From positions 116,329,938 through 116,393,937 of the forward strand of contig CAXKWD010000004.1 of the NCBI GenBank assembly GCA_964059195.1: DNA of 64,000 nucleotides. Reading direction: 5' to 3'. Source of the stretch: Ectobius pallidus. Lineage: Eukaryota > Arthropoda > Insecta > Blattodea > Ectobiidae. The translations under genes were made by a program, and so were the position numbers. How positions within the stretch are numbered: the first letter of the stretch is position 1; the number at the start of each line of letters is the position of its first letter. The notes beneath the pieces are model-generated. The model searched no databases and was not told where the DNA came from. It saw only the letters and a program-made list of their open reading frames with translations. Below are positions 1 through 10,148 of this stretch, piece after piece.

Positions 1-3000
1 CACATGAAGCCTGCCTCTCGGAGTTCACTCGGGAAATATGAGTATATTATCCCGCACCATCCCGTTTTGAAGCCTTCCAGCACCACGACAAAACTCAGGG
101 TAGTTTTTGATGCTTCAGCGAAGTCTTCTAACGGGAAGTCACTCAATGACATCCTTGCTGTAGGTCCGGTGGTGCAACCTGACCTCTTCTCGATCCTCCT
201 ACGCTTTAGGTTCAATCCAGTGGCGTTCACAGCGGACATCGAGAAGATGTATAGACAGGTCTTAGTCCATCCCGACCACCAACCTCTCCAGCAGATTTAC
301 TGGAGAACTTCTGTGTCAGACCCTATCCAGCTGTTTGACCTAACCACGGTCACTTATGGCACTGCTTCTGCCTCCTTCCTGGCAACCAGAGCTCTTAAAC
401 AGCTAGCCATCGACGAGGGAAGCAAATTTCCTGTAGCAGCCTCCATCATAAACAATTCCATCTATGTCGATGACATAGTGGCCACAGCTGCTACGCTGTC
501 TGAGGCCAAGGTTATTGTCTCTCAGCTGAGAGAGCTTCTCCCCCTAGGTGGATTCAATCCTCGTAAGTGGAGTTCCAATTCTGTGGAACTGCTCCAAGAC
601 GTTCCTCCTGAGCTGCGGGAGTCTCTCGACCACAGAACCTTTGGTGATTCTGACACCTCCTCTATAAAGGCGCTAGGCCTCATATGGCAACCTTCTGACG
701 ATATGCTCAGGATCGAAACTTCAGTCGATCCTTCCAAGCCATTCACCACCTGTTCCAGAAGGACATTGCTGTCTTGTATAGCCTCTATTTTTGACCCCCT
801 TGGTCTAATATGCCCTATAGTGTCCTACTGCAAGATTCTGTTCCAATCTTTGTGGAAGGAGACTACTTCATGGGACCAGCCCATTCCTTCTGCGGTCGCC
901 GACAAGTGGCGCAAGATTCACAACCAACTTCAGTTCATCTCCAGCATCGCTATCCCTCGGCTAGCATTACAGCAGAACTTCGTATCTGTGCAGTTGCACG
1001 GTTTCTGTGATGCTAGCGAGGTGGCATATGGCGCCTGTCTGTACATACGATCTACTAATCACCTCGATAAGGCCAAGAGCTGTCTGCTTTGTGCCAAGTC
1101 TAGGGTTGCCCCTTTGAAGGCAACGACTATACCTCGCCTTGAATTGTTGGCAGCTCACTTGTTGGCAACGTTAGTTCACCGGGTGTTACCTGCGTTGCAA
1201 CTTTCTATAAGTTCAGTACACCTGTGGAGTGACTCCAAGGTTGTACTTGGTTGGTTAAACCATTCACCTTCTAAACTTAAGACTTTCGTGGCTAACAGAG
1301 TCGCGGACGTCCAAGAATTCACTGCCATTGAATCTTGGTCGCATGTGTCATCTAAGGACAATCCCGCTGATCTCATCTCTAGGGGAGCCACCCCTTCTGA
1401 CCTACTTAACAACTCTCTGTGGTGGTCAGGCCCTTCTTGGCTTACTGCCGACTCCACTCAGTGGCCCAGTTTGCCCATTGAGCTCGAGTCTTCGTCTCTC
1501 CCAGAGGTGAAGATAGCAGCGCTAGTCACTATCGAAACCTCTAGCTTAAGCCCATGGCTGACTAAGTTTTCACACTTGAAAACAATCAGGGTCATGGCTT
1601 ATGTGCGACGTTTCATTAATAATTACTTGAAACTCAAGTCACCTATCAATGGCCCTTTGTTGCCGTCAGAGCTTACTGAAGCTTTGCATTCTTGCATTAG
1701 AATCATTCAAAGGAATGCTTTCAGAAAGGAAATTCAAGCATTGGCTTCCTCGCAAGATTTGCCTTCTTCTAGTAAGATCCGGCAACTATGCCCCTTTATT
1801 CAGGATAACATCCTGCGTGTAGGTGGACGTCTAAGTCGGTCCAACCTACCCTTTGACAACAAGCATCAGATATTACTTCCTGCAGAGCATGCTTTCACCA
1901 GGCAGTTAGTTCTCCATGTGCACTTGCATCTAGGTCATGCAGGACCTCAGCTAGTCATCTCACACTTGCGAGAGTCGTATTGGATCCCTTGCATTCGCAA
2001 GCTGGTTCGCAGTGTACGGAGGCGCTGTAGTGTTTGCTTCCGCTTTGAGGCTCAGGCTTTTCAGCAAAAGATGGCTGATCTGCCTCCTGAGAGAGTAAAT
2101 CCTCTCCCTCCTTTCACAAACTCTAGTGTGGACTACGCCGGTCCATTCTCTCTCAAGTTTGGTGGCCCGCGGTCCAAGGTGACTACTAAAGCCTACGTTG
2201 CTATTTTTGTCTGCATGTCCACGAAGGCCGTACACGTTGAGCTAGTGACTTCGCTCACCTCACGTGCCTTCCTGGCGGCATTGTCAAGGTTCACAAGTCG
2301 TCGTGGAATTCCAAGTTCAATCACTTGTGATAATGGTAGAAACTTTGTCGGAGCCCACGCCGACCTGCAGAACCTCTCTAGGCTTTTGATGTCATCAGAA
2401 CATCACTCCGCAGTGCAAGACGCCACTGCGCATTTGAACATTCATTCGCGTTTCTTGCCTCCTCACTCTCCACACATGGGAGGGCTTCATGAGGCGGCAG
2501 TACGCTCTTTGAAGTTCCACTTAAAGAGGATGTCTTCGTCCTGTAAGTACACTTACGAGGAGATGTCTACTGTTCTCACACAAATTGAGTCATTCTTGAA
2601 TTCACGTCCTTTGATGTCGTTATCTGAGGACGTGGATGACTTTGGATATTTGTCTCCCGGCCACTTTCTTATTGGCAAGCCCATTGTGTCGGTGCCCAGT
2701 CCTGACCTCTCTGGTGGGTACAGCCTGCGTTCCCGTTGGAACCATCTTCAGCAGATGGTCACTTGCATTTGGAAGAAGTGGTCCTTGGATTATCTCCACA
2801 CGCTACAGCGTCGTGCAAGGTGGCACAAGGTACTGCCAGACGTTCCTTTGGGTACCCCTGTATTGGTTCTCGAGGACAATGTACCTCCTCATAGGTGGGT
2901 GCTTGGTCTGGTGCACCAAGTACACCCAGGCCCAGACGGCCTTGTCAGAGTTGTCACTGTGCGCACTGTCTCAGGCACTTATAAGAGGCCCCTCATCAAG

Positions 3001-3036
3001 TTGGCTCCTCTGCCTGTCAGTGAAGAGGGACAGTGA
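1..3036 (+). CDS. pol: BEL/Pao polyprotein, C-terminal part (RT, RNase H, integrase)
   Basis: Partial polyprotein; the first ATG (position 4) is an internal methionine and the frame enters from outside the window. Numbering from it gives about 1010 residues. RT motif A is FTADIEKMY (Asp 78) and the catalytic motif is YVDD at 154-157. RNase H shows GFCDAS (Asp 336), RLELLAA (Glu 380) and LWSDSK (Asp 410). The integrase zinc finger has histidines at 638-645 and CSVC at 675-678. The integrase catalytic residues are probably Asp 710 (VDYAGPF), Asp 776 (CDNGRNF) and Glu 830 (GGLHEAA). Residues about 905-1000 match the DUF5641 tail typical of BEL/Pao. These enzymes copy genomic RNA into DNA and insert it into chromosomes. 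All key residues are present, so this stretch could be functional if the upstream part is intact. Confidence 0.95.
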   Translation, partial: HMKPASRSSLGKYEYIIPHHPVLKPSSTTTKLRVVFDASAKSSNGKSLNDILAVGPVVQPDLFSILLRFRFNPVAFTADIEKMYRQVLVHPDHQPLQQIYWRTSVSDPIQLFDLTTVTYGTASASFLATRALKQLAIDEGSKFPVAASIINNSIYVDDIVATAATLSEAKVIVSQLRELLPLGGFNPRKWSSNSVELLQDVPPELRESLDHRTFGDSDTSSIKALGLIWQPSDDMLRIETSVDPSKPFTTCSRRTLLSCIASIFDPLGLICPIVSYCKILFQSLWKETTSWDQPIPSAVADKWRKIHNQLQFISSIAIPRLALQQNFVSVQLHGFCDASEVAYGACLYIRSTNHLDKAKSCLLCAKSRVAPLKATTIPRLELLAAHLLATLVHRVLPALQLSISSVHLWSDSKVVLGWLNHSPSKLKTFVANRVADVQEFTAIESWSHVSSKDNPADLISRGATPSDLLNNSLWWSGPSWLTADSTQWPSLPIELESSSLPEVKIAALVTIETSSLSPWLTKFSHLKTIRVMAYVRRFINNYLKLKSPINGPLLPSELTEALHSCIRIIQRNAFRKEIQALASSQDLPSSSKIRQLCPFIQDNILRVGGRLSRSNLPFDNKHQILLPAEHAFTRQLVLHVHLHLGHAGPQLVISHLRESYWIPCIRKLVRSVRRRCSVCFRFEAQAFQQKMADLPPERVNPLPPFTNSSVDYAGPFSLKFGGPRSKVTTKAYVAIFVCMSTKAVHVELVTSLTSRAFLAALSRFTSRRGIPSSITCDNGRNFVGAHADLQNLSRLLMSSEHHSAVQDATAHLNIHSRFLPPHSPHMGGLHEAAVRSLKFHLKRMSSSCKYTYEEMSTVLTQIESFLNSRPLMSLSEDVDDFGYLSPGHFLIGKPIVSVPSPDLSGGYSLRSRWNHLQQMVTCIWKKWSLDYLHTLQRRARWHKVLPDVPLGTPVLVLEDNVPPHRWVLGLVHQVHPGPDGLVRVVTVRTVSGTYKRPLIKLAPLPVSEEGQ

Positions 3037-3167
3037 CACCTGCTTTCATTCAGAGTGCTGATGCCGGACGCATCCCACTCCACCGATTTTGACTTTATTG
3101 CGACTTGATAGTTGTTTTGGCCTCGAATCCTTGCATTCACGAATTTGCTTGACGTCACATTCTGTTA

Positions 3168-3191
3168 GATAATTTCACGAGCGAAATTATC
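3168..3191 (+). repeat. Perfect 9-bp hairpin just upstream of the BEL 3' LTR
   Basis: GATAATTTC is followed by a 6-base spacer and its exact reverse complement GAAATTATC, then GCGGGCAATA directly before the LTR. The GC-rich purine-leaning run before the LTR sits where a polypurine tract is expected, though it is a poor one. The hairpin may be incidental. A 14-base stretch (AATTATCGCGGGCA) also occurs at the 3' end of the Helitrons at 13.6-15.8 kb. Confidence 0.5.
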
Positions 3192-4098
3192 GCGGGCAAT
3201 ATGTTCCGTCCAGCATTCGTGTCTGGCCGGATTTGAGGCATTAGCTGGTTTCGCGAGGTCATTCGCCGTGTTGCTATGGCAACAGGCTTGTGTCTTCGTT
3301 TGTTTTATTTTCTTGTTGTGTCTTCAATATAATTTTAAATATGTTTACTTATCTGTTTGTTCTTTCTCCCATCAATTCTCATAAGAAATAACATTTGACT
3401 GTCGCATCTTTCATTTTTTGGATAGTCATGTTATAATCTCCAACCCAAAGTTTCAGTCTGATTATTTTTTAGTATATTTTATTCATAATTTTGTGTTTTT
3501 AAAGAAACAATTCAGTTTTGAAGTAATGCTATTAATTCTCTTATTTATGTTTTAGTATTTTAATGTAACTTAATTGATTTATTTCCAAGATTAATTATTT
3601 ATTGTTTTTCTTGGCCAATGGGATTCTTGCTTTACGTCACATGTCGTGACGTCTGTCATTCTTGCTATTCATTCTTATTCTCTCGTTCGAAGCTTTCGCC
3701 AGGCTAGTTTTCAGTTCAGAATTCTGAATCTAGTTATTATTGTCGAGCTGGGAATTTGAAGTTTCCCAGCCCTAGTTATTGCAGAGACGCAATTTAATAC
3801 GTTCTTCAAAGTAATTTATTTGTGATTTAATTACAAATGTGTGAAGCCAAGTTTTTTACTTCCCTGATCAAACCGTATGGACTTGAATGCGTAACTCATT
3901 AAGTAAAAGGATTTACTGTAAGTACTGCTGTGAAGTGAATATTTCAGAGTGCTTCATTTTAGTTGCAGTGTCGAAGCAACATTTAAAGGTTCTTATTCTC
4001 GGTCGAAGCAGCAAGTCGACCTTAAAATAATTTGCTGAAAGTGTGCATTCACTTCAAGAATAGTGAAATTCTTTCTCAGTCGTCCGAGCAAGCGCGAC

Positions 4099-4106
4099 TA
4101 TAAAAA
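4099..4106 (+). promoter_or_regulatory. TATA-like box inside the putative LTR
   Basis: TATAAAAA lies about 240 bases upstream of the AATAAA in the LTR. It is a reasonable core promoter for retroelement transcription, but it is called on sequence and position only. Confidence 0.35.
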
Positions 4107-4340
4107 TTGCTCTGCTCTGGTCCTCCGAGCTATTCGTCAGTCTTATAAGGCAAGCATGCCTTATTTTCCAGAAGGAGCTTACTAAGTCGTCTCCCCTTGA
4201 CTTCATCAACATTTCATCTTCTTCGGCACCGCTAGGAAGAGGAATTTATTTGTAAAGCAAGATACAAAATTCCATCTTGTATTTTAAAGGGTCTATTTAT
4301 CATTTTGTCCATTGTGCTCTTTGTATCTTTCAAGGGGCTC

Positions 4341-4346
4341 AATAAA
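4341..4346 (+). terminator. AATAAA polyadenylation signal in the LTR
   Basis: A canonical AATAAA lies about 100 bases before the proposed LTR end, as expected for the R region of a retrotransposon LTR. Confidence 0.45.
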
Positions 4347-4608
4347 TGTATTTAAACTTGACTTAGTGTAGCATCCTTCAAACCGGAGAGGTTTCCCCGT
4401 GTCCCTATTTCGCCTGCGAGCTACCGTGGGAGCGGGAACATTAGGAATTATTTCTTTTCTGAGAAATGAACTCACTCGAGAAAAAAACTGGTATTTGAAT
4501 TTCTGATTGTTTTCACCGAAGGAATAAGCTATTAAAATCTCACAGTGATACCACTTCCACTCTGTACTAAGCGAATTAATACGGCATGCTCCCTTTTATT
4601 TAGTACCT

Positions 4609-4923
4609 ATGTACATCCAAATGGTACCGCTTGGTGCAAGTGGTTGAAGCACTGATATACAAACCGGAAGGTCTCCATCTCGATCCTCGATGAGGTCGTT
4701 GGGATTTTTCAAATGGCTTAATCCTTCTGGTGGCACAATCACCCTGGGGTCCATACAGCTTCTGACAGAAATGAGTACCAAGAACAATTATGGGGTAAAG
4801 GTGGCCAGTGCTTAACGCTGACAACTTTACCGTCTTCGCGTTGCGAATATCGAACTGTCCGGGAGCCTCAATCTGCTGGAGCCCTAAAGCCTTCACAGCC
4901 TGTATAGGGGCCACTTTACTTTA
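4609..4923 (+). mobile_element. tRNA-derived SINE, family A, diverged copy
   Basis: About 300 bp with clear similarity to the better copy at 10624-10920. Shared landmarks are ACAAACCGGAAG, GGTGGCAC..TCACCCTGGGGTC, GAGTACCA, GGGAGCCTCAA, and the end GGGCCACTTTACTTT. The A- and B-box region is decayed (TCGATCCTCGATG in place of the B box). The two minus-strand open frames here are shadows. Confidence 0.75.
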
Positions 4924-5635
4924 TGTATCCTTATAGAGATTTTTAAAGATTAGTTTCTATTGATTAACATTTAACAAGATATCAACTTTAGCACTTTAAT
5001 ATTTACATGTATATAACAATATTGTGCTATTTGACTTCGCATGCAAACTGACTGTTGAATTTAATATTTCAACATGTAGAACTTTTAGACAGATGAAATG
5101 GAAAACATGTCAATTTAGTTAACTGGTCGTGAGACATCGGCTTTTGTTTGGGAATTTAGAGGAAAGGAACTGTATAGGCCTATTATCGTGGAAGTTGAAT
5201 TTCTATATAATGTCAAATTAAATATCAATTACCTTGTAAATGACTGGAACTAAACAAAAGTTACTGGACTTTTTGTAGGAAACTTATTTATGTTTCATTT
5301 CATATGTCTTAAGCAAATGTTGTTAACCTTTTAGATACTCAGGAAAACCGAAAATGGGACTTAAAAAATTTCGGCAGATTGCCGACCCCTCACCATCAGG
5401 CATTTTATTAACTTATGTTGAATTGGAAGCCCCATAAGATATTTTAAGTCAATTTCCAGAACAAAAAAAGGTTTTTTTTCCAAAACCTCAAATGACGTGG
5501 TTAAAAAGTGAATTACGGTGTTTTTCCTTGCGCAGTGCAATATTGAAACTCCAACAGATAGCAGCATGGTATTCTGTGGTAGCAAGTAACATGTTACGTT
5601 TAGAATGGAGTCAGCTGTTGAATGACAAACCATGA
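4924..5635. other. AT-rich stretch, nothing recognised
   Basis: No open frame with recognisable content. A minus-strand frame of 90 codons at 5361-5633 has no familiar motif and composition like its surroundings. A TAGGCCTA palindrome lies at 5175. Confidence 0.4.
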
Positions 5636-6543
5636 TCTATATAATAAGAGGAAATGTTTGTCTGTCTTTCTGTCTGTCTGTCTGTCTGTTTGTGCTTGCA
5701 TAATGTTCAGCCAAATCTACGCCACATAGAAATTTATAACTTAGACGGACTGCAGGGTAACAGAATGTACCTTGAAGTTTGATTTTTCATTTTCGTTTTC
5801 GTTCGCGAGTTATGAGTGAAAATGGCAGAAAACGTGATCTTTTGCTAGTAAATGTTAAGTGAAAAATTATTTGCCGATGACATTTCCCTGCTGCCACGGC
5901 AACCGTGAAAGAAAGAGCATCGCTGAAATAGAGTCTTTGCAATATAACACATCAATTTGCAAATTGCTTCGATCTTGTTAACCCGCTCTGCTTGATTCAT
6001 TTGTTTATAACATTACGGCATCAAGAGTTCTGAATTTTTTTTACATAGGTAGACAGAAGGGGAATCATGAACGCAGACCTAAACGGGAAAACATTGAATG
6101 GTTTGGATGAAACTCATTATACGGGGTTCATTTGAGCTAGGGAACTCGAATTTGATGGTTTTTTCCCCCTGCTGGCGCACTTTCATAGTTTTTAGCCGAT
6201 TTTTAGCTTGTAATTATCGATTGTTTTAATTGTTTCTGCATTATTTGCATATAAAGCTAAGGGTCATGACTCTATGGTTCGGTTTAAATAGTTTCATTTT
6301 GAATCTATTTGCGCATCTGGCAGCACAAGATTCGTTTTATGTGTTTTAATTATTTAGGCCTATATTTACTACGTCAAAGAATATATTAATTTAAAATGAA
6401 ATTATGTAAATTATGCAATTCATGTAAAAAAGATGACAGTGTTAATAAACATATTGTTAAAATTATTTTTGTTAAATACATGATTTAATAAAACATCTAG
6501 AAGTTGAATAAATAATCGCGGACACCTGAAGGCACATGTATAG
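5636..6543 (+). mobile_element. Degraded non-autonomous Helitron
   Basis: The 5' end A|TCTATATAATAAGAGGAAATG followed by a TGTC-rich run matches the 5' end of the Helitron at 13629. The interior shares GGTTTGGATGAAACTCA and GAACTCGAATTTGA-like words with the 13.6-15.8 kb copies. The 3' end (AATAATCGCGG..GGCACATGTATAG) is a decayed version of the hairpin plus CTAG seen at 15849. It is about 900 bp, longer than its relatives and diverged in the 3' half. No Rep/helicase coding sequence is visible, so it must have been moved by a related autonomous element. Confidence 0.75.
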
Positions 6544-6665
6544 ACTAACTAACTCCGTGACGCTAACATCCCAGAAGGGACAAGGCCTACCACCCGACCG
6601 CTGCGTCATCTACCATAGGCACACGGCAGGATTGGGGGGCATGTGGTCAGCATGCCGACACCCAT
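6543..6665 (-). mobile_element. SINE family B fragment
   Basis: Read on the minus strand this contains GACGCAGCGGTCGGGTGGT, GGCC..GTCCC..TGGGATGT and a short TTAG-type tail, matching 17930-18024 and the 3' half of 50519-50850. The tail abuts the 3' end of the Helitron at 6543. Confidence 0.6.
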
Positions 6666-8083
6666 GGCCAGCACATTTATAGACTTAGGCCTATATCAAA
6701 ATGATAATGATTCACTTTTAACATATGTAAATTTTGGAATGTGTGGAGACCCAGTTTCACGGCATAACCTAACCGAATTACATAAAATAATTTTGAATTC
6801 TTGATTAGTGAGTAAATGTTTCAAATTCCTTTGAATAAAGAAAGTAAAACGAATACAATTCCACAGAAAATTAAAACTTTTCAATATATCCCAAGGTCCA
6901 GGTGTTCTTAGATGTAATAAATGATCCTTGGATGAACGAAAATAGTAATCCGTCTATTTATATTAAGAACTGTCAAATTTTTCATAATATATTACGTTCA
7001 CTAATTACAGACTAAAAAACACTCGCATTAATTTGTCAAAGCAAACAGTGCCGAACCGTATTTCACGCTGATCTACACTAAGTGGGCAGACAATTCCCAC
7101 AATCTGCCTTGTGTTAATAGGTTGTAAAACCAGTGACGTGAAATTTATGAACTGTGTTATATTAATATTTTATATATTTAAGAATGTAATTTTCTGTTAT
7201 GTGAATACTGATCTTTTTTCATATTGAACTTCTGGCAAGTATTGCTGACATGTTGTCCAAGAATCTTGAAACTTTTGCCAAGCTTCTGTGATGGAATGAA
7301 GCCACTACCGGCAGGTGTACAGTAGTGATCAAAACATATTACAACAGGGAATTCATTATTTTCATCAATTAGATAAACTGGTCATAGATAACACAAAATA
7401 GAATTTTAACATCTCATTTTCACAGTTGTTCATATGGTAAAGCTAACTGGATTCTTCATTAGATTATGATAATTTCGTCAAGAGTTTGCTAGAAACAATG
7501 GATCATTGTAGAATTGGGTGATCCGATATTAGGTTTATGGAATTTTATATGCAGGGGATGCATCCAATTTAGTAAATGAAGAAATAAATAGCTTTCATAA
7601 ATTATTGTACGATTACTAGTACATATTTTCGTAATTAATAAATGAATGAAACCTGAAGTAGGTATTCTAAAAACTGATCGACACTTTTTTTATATTTAAG
7701 TAAGGATAACACAATTTACTGACATGAAGAAAAGTCTCTACTTCGTACCAGTAGGCTTTGGTTGGCTCAATATTTTTATTAAAATACTATAAACTTTAAA
7801 TTCAGCACTAACATTCTTTACAACATGAATAATCAACCTTTGAAGTCTGCGAGCCAATACTTTTACGAAAGCACCAATGGAGGGCCGAAGGTTTCATCCT
7901 CACCAATTACTTAAACATTATTCTTGTTTGAAAACCCCCGGATGAGCAAAGCTCGTGTTTAGGGGCTGATATGAACATGTCTGTTTATGCTTAACAAAGA
8001 AAAAAATATATATACAAAAATTAACATATTAATTAAAAACAGGCTGAACAGCTTTTACAAAACAAGAATTAAATAGTTATAAA
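6666..8083. other. AT-rich non-coding stretch
   Basis: Nothing recognised. Open frames are short and shadow-like. TAGGCCTA occurs at 6686, just after the SINE fragment. Confidence 0.4.
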
Positions 8084-8460
8084 TAGGGCAAGGCAATTCT
8101 GCATTTTTTGTATGAACGTGAAAATATAGCTCGAATATATATAAATGTGTCTCATGAATTAATTGATTAAACAAGGGCAATTTGTTTTTGCATTTTTGCT
8201 TTATTTTGCATTTTTTTGTCATTTTCAAGATATATGTCATTTTTTTCTGAATTTTTAGATGATTTTCAGCGTTTTGGGTCTTTTTTTATACATTAGGTCA
8301 TGTTTCAGTGGAGGTAAAGAGGAGTTGTTCCGTGTACAAATCGTTACTTTCAGACAACTGACAATCGTATTTATTTGAGAATCTCCGCCAAGTGTCCATA
8401 GTTTATTTTAATCCACGTTTATTGTTAACACTATAGCAGTTTGTCTTGTAGCAATAGAGA

Positions 8461-8504
<44 letters not shown>

Positions 8505-8856
8505 TATTATTATTCTTTAAAGCCACATATTTGCTAGGGGCAATATGATGGGCATGCCAATTCAGATTTTTTTTTTTCGCTAAGGGTGTCCAAGTAGTAT
8601 AGATTTATTTACTTCTTTACTGACAAAATAAGTATGTTTTATAATGTAAATTCATATATAACGCACTCTCATCCATTAAATTGCTTTTTGCAATTCATTA
8701 CTTAAAAAAAACTAACTAGGGTATAAGTAATATTGGTAAATTTATTTTGCATTTTTTTAAAATTGTGTGTCATTTTTTAACTATTTTTAAGTCATAAATG
8801 CATTTTTATTTTGCATTTTTGTTCACTTTTTTATGGTCATTAAATTCCTTGCCCTA
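8084..8856. mobile_element. Non-autonomous hAT-type element with TAGGGCAAGG ends
   Basis: The left end TAGGGCAAGG is the exact inverse of the right end CCTTGCCCTA. Flanking 8-bp duplications are GTTATAAA on the left and GTGATAAG on the right (6 of 8 identical, both fitting the hAT preference for T at position 2 and A at position 7). Subterminal DNA is rich in TCATTTTT and GCATTTTT words. A (TTA)n tract sits inside at 8461. There is no transposase. A related element lies at 27688-28205. Confidence 0.75.
8461..8515. repeat. (TTA)n microsatellite
   Basis: An almost pure ATT/TTA tract of about 55 bases inside the hAT-type element. Confidence 0.95.
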
Positions 8857-9007
8857 GTGATAAGTTACAGAAAACAGACCTCTATTTTACATCATATATT
8901 ATGGTAATCTTTTAGAAATACAAATGGTGGAAGAAACTGTGATGAAACAAATGAAAGAAACCTTCCATTATTAATAGAATGAAAATTCTTTCGAATTGGT
9001 CGAGTGT

Positions 9008-9124
9008 TGGGTAAGGTGGAAAGGTAGAGTCACGCTGAAAAATTATTCAATTTCATAGCCGGGATTCGAACCAGGATCTTCGGCTCTCCGTGCCGCTATA
9101 CCATTGAGCTACTATGACAACATG
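9008..9124 (-). mobile_element. tRNA-like SINE head, family C (minus copy)
   Basis: On the minus strand the sequence has a tRNA-like A box (TAGCTCAATGG) and B box (GGTTCGAATCC), followed by a non-tRNA body with TTTTTCAGCGTGACT. The same body follows the plus-strand copy at 9125-9215. That shared extension past the tRNA part is the main reason to call it a SINE and not a tRNA gene. Confidence 0.6.
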
Positions 9125-9215
9125 CCGGTATAACATGCGGCGCCAGGAGAACCGAAGATCCTGGTTCAAATCCCGGTTATGGCATTAAATTTTTCAGTAC
9201 GACTACCTACTCTTC
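9125..9215 (+). mobile_element. SINE family C, plus copy facing the minus copy
   Basis: The copy contains GGTATAAC, CCGAAGATCCTGGTTCAAATCC and the body TTTTTCAGTACGACT. With the minus copy it forms an inverted repeat with arms of about 85-115 bases and almost no spacer. Confidence 0.6.
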
Positions 9216-9307
9216 CAAAATTAAGTTAAGCAGTTCTTTAATTTATACCATAAATCGGCTGAAAGTGTATTTTATAAAATAAGAATTTTCTGCAATATTT
9301 ATTCCTT

Positions 9308-9615
9308 TTTTGGCCCTCCAACGCTAATGGAGCCTCGACCCTAGGCCTTACTCTGGTCCCAACAACTTTTCGGTGCATTTGTTCTATTGGTCCATTTAGG
9401 TACCGTTTCTGTGTATCCTAAATCAATGGGGAAAATGTGTGTTGCGGTTTGCTTCAGCACTAATTGTCTCCGAACCGGTGTTTACCTGATAGAGTGACGG
9501 AAACCCCGTGAAACCTCACTTGGCTCGGCTAATACGAGGGTACACCCGTAACGGCCCGGGCACTTGGGCAATTGCCCATTCTGTGCTTGGTTTCCCCCCA
9601 GGAGCCTGAGGATTG
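9308..9615 (+). repeat. Unclassified dispersed repeat G
   Basis: A moderately GC-rich segment that recurs at 17008-17390 and, inverted, at 60705-60830. Shared landmarks are GGCCCTCC / GGCCCCCC, GGTCCAACAAC-like words, GCATTTGTTCTA, ATAGAGTGA(C/G)GGAAA, and GGCAAT..CC..TTGTTCGG-like words. No coding sequence is recognisable. It could be part of a LINE or LTR element. Confidence 0.55.
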
Positions 9616-9974
9616 TCTTAGTGTGCGTCTCACTATTGATTATTCTCACTATTCTCACTATTGATTATTCTCCAGATATCTCAATGCGAATGGAAAGTAA
9701 ATACTTATTACTTTTGACTTTATTACTAATGATAAATTACTTTATATAAACTTTAAACTGTCAATACATGAGATGTTTTAGAGGCGGGTCTATCTGTTCG
9801 CACACTAAAAATTTCAGCCGTAATCATCAGTCTTTTAAAATATTATTTAATTATCAACACGGTCGTTAGAGAATTATTTACTTATAGGCTAAGTTGGCCG
9901 CTGGTTGTACATCGCTGCATTCGATGAATCTCCCTAATTCGTTCTTCACCGGCAGGAGATACTAATTTTATGTA
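9616..9974. other. Unassigned AT-rich DNA
   Basis: Nothing recognised apart from a short imperfect duplication of CTATTGATTATTCTC near 9640-9670. Confidence 0.4.
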
Positions 9975-10148
9975 AGTAAAGTGATCCCTCTAAGGGCCTC
10001 AAGAAGCCCTCAGGGTTCCAAGAGGTTGAGGCTCCCAGACTATTAGGCATTCGGGCATGAAAGTGGTAAGGTTGTACCTTACACACTAGCCACCTTTACA
10101 TCCTGGAAGCTCCTGGTACTAATTTCTACACCAGGGTCGTAATGCCAG
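9975..10148 (-). mobile_element. SINE family A, 5'-truncated minus copy
   Basis: The reverse complement reads GGCATTACGACCCTGG, AGTACCAGGAGC, GTCTGGGAGCCTCAACC, CTTGGAACCCTGAGGG and ends AGTGATC..ACTTTACTTA. It therefore matches the 3' two thirds of the family A copy that follows at 10624. Confidence 0.7.

Larger units (their letters stand above)
1..4440 (+). mobile_element. BEL/Pao LTR retrotransposon, 5' part cut off by window edge
   Basis: The element consists of the pol open reading frame, a short untranslated gap and a 3' LTR. The gag and protease regions and the 5' LTR lie outside the window. The domain order RT, RNase H, integrase, DUF5641 is that of BEL/Pao elements; Ty3/gypsy elements lack the DUF5641 tail and Ty1/copia has integrase before RT. 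The pol frame has no stop or frameshift, which suggests a fairly young insertion. The five bases after the LTR are TTAGG; the matching target duplication would lie outside the window, so the insertion cannot be dated or bounded here. Confidence 0.93.
3202..4440 (+). repeat. Putative 3' LTR of the BEL/Pao element
   Basis: The proposed LTR opens with TGTTCC and closes with GGAACA, a 6-bp terminal inverted repeat in the usual TG...CA form. The length of 1239 bp is plausible for BEL/Pao. A TATA-like TATAAAAA at 4099-4106 and an AATAAA at 4341-4346 fit a U3-R-U5 layout, with R starting roughly 25-40 bases after the TATA box. The first copy of the LTR is outside the window, so the ends cannot be confirmed by self-comparison. 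An alternative start at TGTTAG (3163) was considered, but its inverted-repeat match with the end is shorter. Confidence 0.65.

Noticed and set aside
1960..2235. Minus-strand frames inside the BEL pol region
   Set aside because: Shadows of the 1010-codon plus-strand frame.
4441..4445. TTAGG after the LTR as a telomere-repeat target
   Set aside because: A single pentamer; no (TTAGG)n array is present on either side.
9049..9120. tRNA gene on the minus strand with A and B boxes and a cloverleaf-like fold
   Set aside because: The T stem has a mismatch, position 33 of the anticodon loop is not T, and the similarity to a second copy continues past the tRNA end, so it is a SINE head.
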